This document shows, in pieces, positions 5,798 through 8,135 of a stretch of DNA of 8,135 bases. The stretch covers positions 7,454 to 15,588 of the forward strand of contig DHJG01000220.1 of the NCBI GenBank assembly GCA_002404215.1. Reading direction: 5' to 3'. This stretch comes from Desulfosporosinus sp. UBA4726. GTDB taxonomy: Bacteria; Bacillota; Desulfitobacteriia; Desulfitobacteriales; Desulfitobacteriaceae. The stretch's first letter is position 1, and each line of letters begins with the position of its first letter. The notes beneath the pieces were generated by a model that was not told where the DNA came from, searched no databases, and saw only the letters and a list, made by a program, of their open reading frames with translations. The translations under genes were made by a program, and so were the position numbers.

Positions 5798-7315
5798 TTA
5801 AACAATCGGCCATACTGAACTGGGCAGTGCATCGGTGTCGTTACCTTTATTTATTTTTGTTATTTGTGTCATGGTTTTGGCCAAGCGCTTTACGCCTTCC
5901 AGCAAAACTGCTTCATTGTGCGTCGTAAAACAGAGGCGAAACTCTTTATCAAGGGTTGGTGCTGTATGGAAAGCTTCCCCGGGTACAAAGGAAATTCGGT
6001 TTTTTGCAGCTTCTTGTAGGAGTCGCTGGGAAGTGCCTGCTTGTTTTAACTTACACCAAAAGTAAAATCCTCCCTCGGGTACGGTAAATTCAAGATCATT
6101 CGCACACAAACGCTGGAGAGCTTTAGCCATCGCGTCCCGGCGTTTTTTGTATTCCATCCTCACCGTGGTCAAATGCCCCGCAAGCATCCCTTCATTTAAG
6201 AACATCGTCACAAGCCATTGGGCTATGTTGTTGGAATGCAGATCAATAAACTGCTTTTCCAGGGCAAGCCGGTTGATCAAAACAGGCGGACCTACAAGAT
6301 AGCCTGTACGTAACCCTGGGAATAGAATTTTGGAGAAAGTACCCAGATAAACTACTCCTCCGTAGGAGTCTAAAGCTTTAAGAGCCTGTGGGGGCTGTTC
6401 GTCATAATACAAATCGCTATAGGGATCATCTTCCACTATCACAAGCCGATGACGTTTGGCAAGTTTAATTAAATCTTGGCGCTCTTGTACAGGCATTACC
6501 CTCCCCGTCGGATTTTGATAAGTAGGTATCATATATAACAATTTTGGCCGGTAGCGAATTATAAAGTCCTCCAACAGCTCTAATGATAATTTCCCCGAGC
6601 AAGGCAGGCTTAAAATCTTTGCCCCTGCAGCCTGAAATACTTGAATAGCACCAATAAAGGTTGGCGCTTCCATCACTACATAGTCGCCTGGTTCCAACAA
6701 TACTTTGCTAAGTAAATATATGCCTTGTTGGGACCCAGAGAGAGTGAGTATGTTCTCCGTCGAAGCCGGTATGCCCTTCTCGCTCAACATTGCGGCGATT
6801 GCCCTTCTCAATGGGTTATAACCTTCTATAGCAATATGTCCAAAATCACCCGGGGCGGCCCTTCCTATATTGCGGTTAAACAACTCGGTAAAGGTCTCCA
6901 TTGGATAAAGGGCCGGATCAGGCATGCCTGCGGCCAGAGATATAGTACCTTGCGCAGGAGCAGAAAGCATATCCCTCAAGATTGACGCGGACGGGTTTTG
7001 AGGATAGGCGGTAAAGAGTTGGGGCCAGGGAACTTCGGATAGGGACTCAACATCTCGTGCTTGGGCTACGTAAGTCCCGCTCCCCACCTTTGTAAATACC
7101 AAACCCTGTTGTTCTAACTTGCGATAGGCATTGATAGCAGTTGTACGGCTTACGGCAAAGAGGTCAGCTAATTCCCGCTCAGGGGGTAGCTTCGTACCTG
7201 AAGGCAGGATTTTTTTTTGGATCTTGTCAGCAATGAGTGAGGCAATTTGCAGATAGAGCGGCTGCTTATTCAAAGTATCCAACTCTGCACTATTCAGATA
7301 TTTGGATATGTCCAT
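5798..7315 (-). CDS. MocR-type regulator: GntR winged helix fused to aminotransferase fold
   Basis: A 505-aa protein of usual MocR length. Residues 16-85 are a GntR-type winged helix-turn-helix (PLYLQIASLI, LPPERELADLFAVSRTTAIN, VGSGTYV). Residues about 120-480 are a fold-type I PLP-dependent aminotransferase domain. Lys329 in GTFSK is the expected PLP Schiff-base lysine. YQNPTG (266-271), EDDPYSD (295-301) and Arg460 in FRLCF match cofactor- and carboxylate-binding positions, so the PLP site appears intact. The family includes GabR, PdxR and TauR, which use the domain as an effector sensor. Divergent azlC suggests control of amino-acid export, with an amino acid or its PLP adduct as likely signal; this is inference. 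The start is supported by AAGGAG (7325-7330), 9 nt before ATG. Two TATCCAA dyads over its promoter and first codons point to autoregulation. The last 25 residues are a polar tail outside the fold. Confidence 0.92.
   Translation of the reverse strand: MDISKYLNSAELDTLNKQPLYLQIASLIADKIQKKILPSGTKLPPERELADLFAVSRTTAINAYRKLEQQGLVFTKVGSGTYVAQARDVESLSEVPWPQLFTAYPQNPSASILRDMLSAPAQGTISLAAGMPDPALYPMETFTELFNRNIGRAAPGDFGHIAIEGYNPLRRAIAAMLSEKGIPASTENILTLSGSQQGIYLLSKVLLEPGDYVVMEAPTFIGAIQVFQAAGAKILSLPCSGKLSLELLEDFIIRYRPKLLYMIPTYQNPTGRVMPVQERQDLIKLAKRHRLVIVEDDPYSDLYYDEQPPQALKALDSYGGVVYLGTFSKILFPGLRTGYLVGPPVLINRLALEKQFIDLHSNNIAQWLVTMFLNEGMLAGHLTTVRMEYKKRRDAMAKALQRLCANDLEFTVPEGGFYFWCKLKQAGTSQRLLQEAAKNRISFVPGEAFHTAPTLDKEFRLCFTTHNEAVLLEGVKRLAKTMTQITKINKGNDTDALPSSVWPIV
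7276..7308. promoter_or_regulatory. Intragenic operator-like dyad TATCCAA-N19-TTGGATA
   Basis: TATCCAA at 7276-7282 and TTGGATA at 7302-7308 form a perfect 7-bp inverted pair 19 nt apart, inside codons 3-14 of the MocR gene. It repeats the arms and almost the spacing of the dyad at 7337-7370, whose centre is about 61 nt away (close to six helical turns). The duplication of both arms and geometry favours a second binding site, perhaps for looping or a roadblock. Coding constraint could account for part of it. Confidence 0.5.
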
Positions 7316-7335
7316 TTATCATTTCTCCTTATTTT

Positions 7336-7371
7336 ATATCCAATTTCTATTATATAAGCAAAATTGGATAT
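7336..7371. promoter_or_regulatory. Operator-like dyad in the mocR/azlC divergent region
   Basis: ATATCCAATTT (7336-7346) and AAATTGGATAT (7361-7371) are a perfect 11-bp inverted repeat with a 14-nt centre. The centre holds the MocR-gene -10 element and the right arm lies in its promoter spacer. The right arm's last base touches the proposed azlC -35. A protein bound here would block the regulator's own promoter and could also act on azlC. The adjacent MocR protein is the obvious candidate to bind, but this is inferred from position. Confidence 0.7.
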
Positions 7372-7377
7372 TTACAA
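7349..7377 (-). promoter_or_regulatory. Promoter of the MocR-type regulator gene
   Basis: The minus strand has TTGTAA (7372-7377), 17 nt, and a perfect TATAAT (7349-7354). Transcription would start near 7342, inside the left arm of the dyad, about 27 nt before the start codon. Placement between the two dyad arms fits autorepression. Confidence 0.6.
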
Positions 7378-7399
7378 TATTTACCCTACTCGTTAAGAT
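7371..7399 (+). promoter_or_regulatory. Candidate azlC promoter
   Basis: TTTACA (7371-7376, 5 of 6) and TAAGAT (7394-7399, 4 of 6) are 17 nt apart. The start would be near 7406, about 25 nt before ATG 7431. TATAAG at 7399-7404 is an alternative -10, but its spacing to this -35 is too long. The -35 elements of the two divergent genes overlap back to back, so the polymerases would compete here. Confidence 0.45.
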
Positions 7400-7430
7400 A
7401 TAAGAAATATTAAGGGTAGGTGGAGTGATT

Positions 7431-8135
7431 ATGCAGCTATCAAATCTCATCTCAGGTAAGAATGAACTAGTGGAAGAAGTGTGGGTGGCACTTCGCGAGT
7501 GCACTCCAGTGGTGCTCGGGGTAGTGCCCTTTGGGATTACCTGCGGGATAATGGGGCTTGCAGCAAACATGTCCGGCATAGAAACTATTCTAATGTCTGT
7601 CTTTGTTTTTGCTGGTGCGTCACAGTTCGTTGGCATTACCATGCTGGGCGCAGGCATGGGCTGGGGAATTATAATACTTACTACCTTACTAGTGAACTTG
7701 CGCCACTTGATCCTGGTATCATCCTTGGCGCCCTATATGATTAGACTGTCGTTTCCAATTCAAGCACTCCTTGCCTTCTTTTTGACGGATGAAGCGTATG
7801 CCCTGACCATTAGCCGGATTCACAAGGCCAAATACAGTGTACTCTATCAATTGACCGTGAGTACTACGCTTTATCTCGTTTGGGTTTTGTCTACTGTAGC
7901 GGGGGTAGTTTTAGGGAGCTACATTTCCGACCCCTTAGCTTGGGGGCTTGATTTTGCCATGCCGGCAACGTTTCTGGTGTTGCTGATACCACTGTTGGCA
8001 AACCGCAAATGTCTGATTGTCTTCGGTGTGGCTGCAGTGGTTTCGGTAGTTACCGCCCTGTATTTACCCGGTAAGTGGTATATTATTATCGCCTGCCTTA
8101 CAGCCAGTTTAATAGGGGGTTTATTAGAGGGGGAT
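7431..8135 (+). CDS. azlC: AzlC, branched-chain amino-acid exporter large subunit (3' end cut)
   Basis: A membrane protein of the AzlC/YgaZ family, read for 235 codons to the window end with no stop. Family members are about 230-255 aa, so only a few residues should be missing. It works with small partner AzlD (YgaH) to export branched-chain amino acids and analogues; azlD would be expected just past the window. Canonical motifs are PFGITCG (33-39), FAGASQFVG (60-68), NLRHLILVSSLAPY (89-102), FFLTDEAYAL (116-125) and LDFAMPATFL (173-182), spread over several hydrophobic segments. ATG 7431 is preceded by GGTGGAG (7419-7425) with a 5-nt spacer. Divergent arrangement with the MocR-type gene and shared operator-like dyads suggest that protein regulates it, rather than the Lrp-like AzlB known from Bacillus subtilis. 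Confidence 0.92.
   Translation, partial: MQLSNLISGKNELVEEVWVALRECTPVVLGVVPFGITCGIMGLAANMSGIETILMSVFVFAGASQFVGITMLGAGMGWGIIILTTLLVNLRHLILVSSLAPYMIRLSFPIQALLAFFLTDEAYALTISRIHKAKYSVLYQLTVSTTLYLVWVLSTVAGVVLGSYISDPLAWGLDFAMPATFLVLLIPLLANRKCLIVFGVAAVVSVVTALYLPGKWYIIIACLTASLIGGLLEGD

Noticed and set aside
7334..7657. Minus-strand frame of 107 codons opposite azlC
   Set aside because: It is a shadow of azlC, which has all family motifs on the plus strand, and its 3' part covers the divergent promoter region.

Overview
The window looks like a chromosomal segment of a spore-former-type Firmicute (Clostridia or Negativicutes). The grounds are strong AGGAGG-type ribosome sites, vegetative-type promoters, and the mix of protein families: a DUF1456/YehS protein, a sodium:solute symporter, a CoA-disulfide reductase fused to rhodanese, a MocR-type regulator and AzlC. 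Species cannot be fixed from the sequence alone. No transposase, phage gene, CRISPR array or RNA gene is visible.

Left part (1-2218), AT-rich and gene-poor: a hairpin terminator (223-280) follows a minus-strand yehS-like gene (297-833) that has its own promoter and Shine-Dalgarno (SD) site. From about 1008 to 1790 there is no convincing gene. At 1803-2186 lies a clear wreck of rnz (ribonuclease Z): the start signals and first four codons survive, the middle is deleted, and the C-terminal third carries two single-base frameshifts.

Middle (2219-5797), all minus strand: an SSS-family Na+/solute symporter (2219-3676), an intergenic stretch with a 12-bp hairpin, then a CoA-disulfide/persulfide reductase with a C-terminal rhodanese domain (3953-5605) behind its own promoter. 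Sampled base composition changes sharply between these two genes (about 30-38% GC on the left, 55-60% in sampled lines of the reductase), so they may have different histories.

Right part (5798-8135): a MocR-type regulator (GntR winged helix fused to an aminotransferase fold, minus strand) is divergent from azlC (plus strand), the large subunit of a branched-chain amino-acid exporter, which runs off the window end. Between and across their 5' ends are two copies of one dyad, TATCCAA-N19/20-TTGGATA. One sits over the regulator's -10 element and beside the azlC -35, the other inside the first codons of the regulator. The natural reading is an autoregulating MocR protein that senses an amino acid or PLP adduct and controls AzlC-type export. 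This operator array is the most interesting signal in the window.
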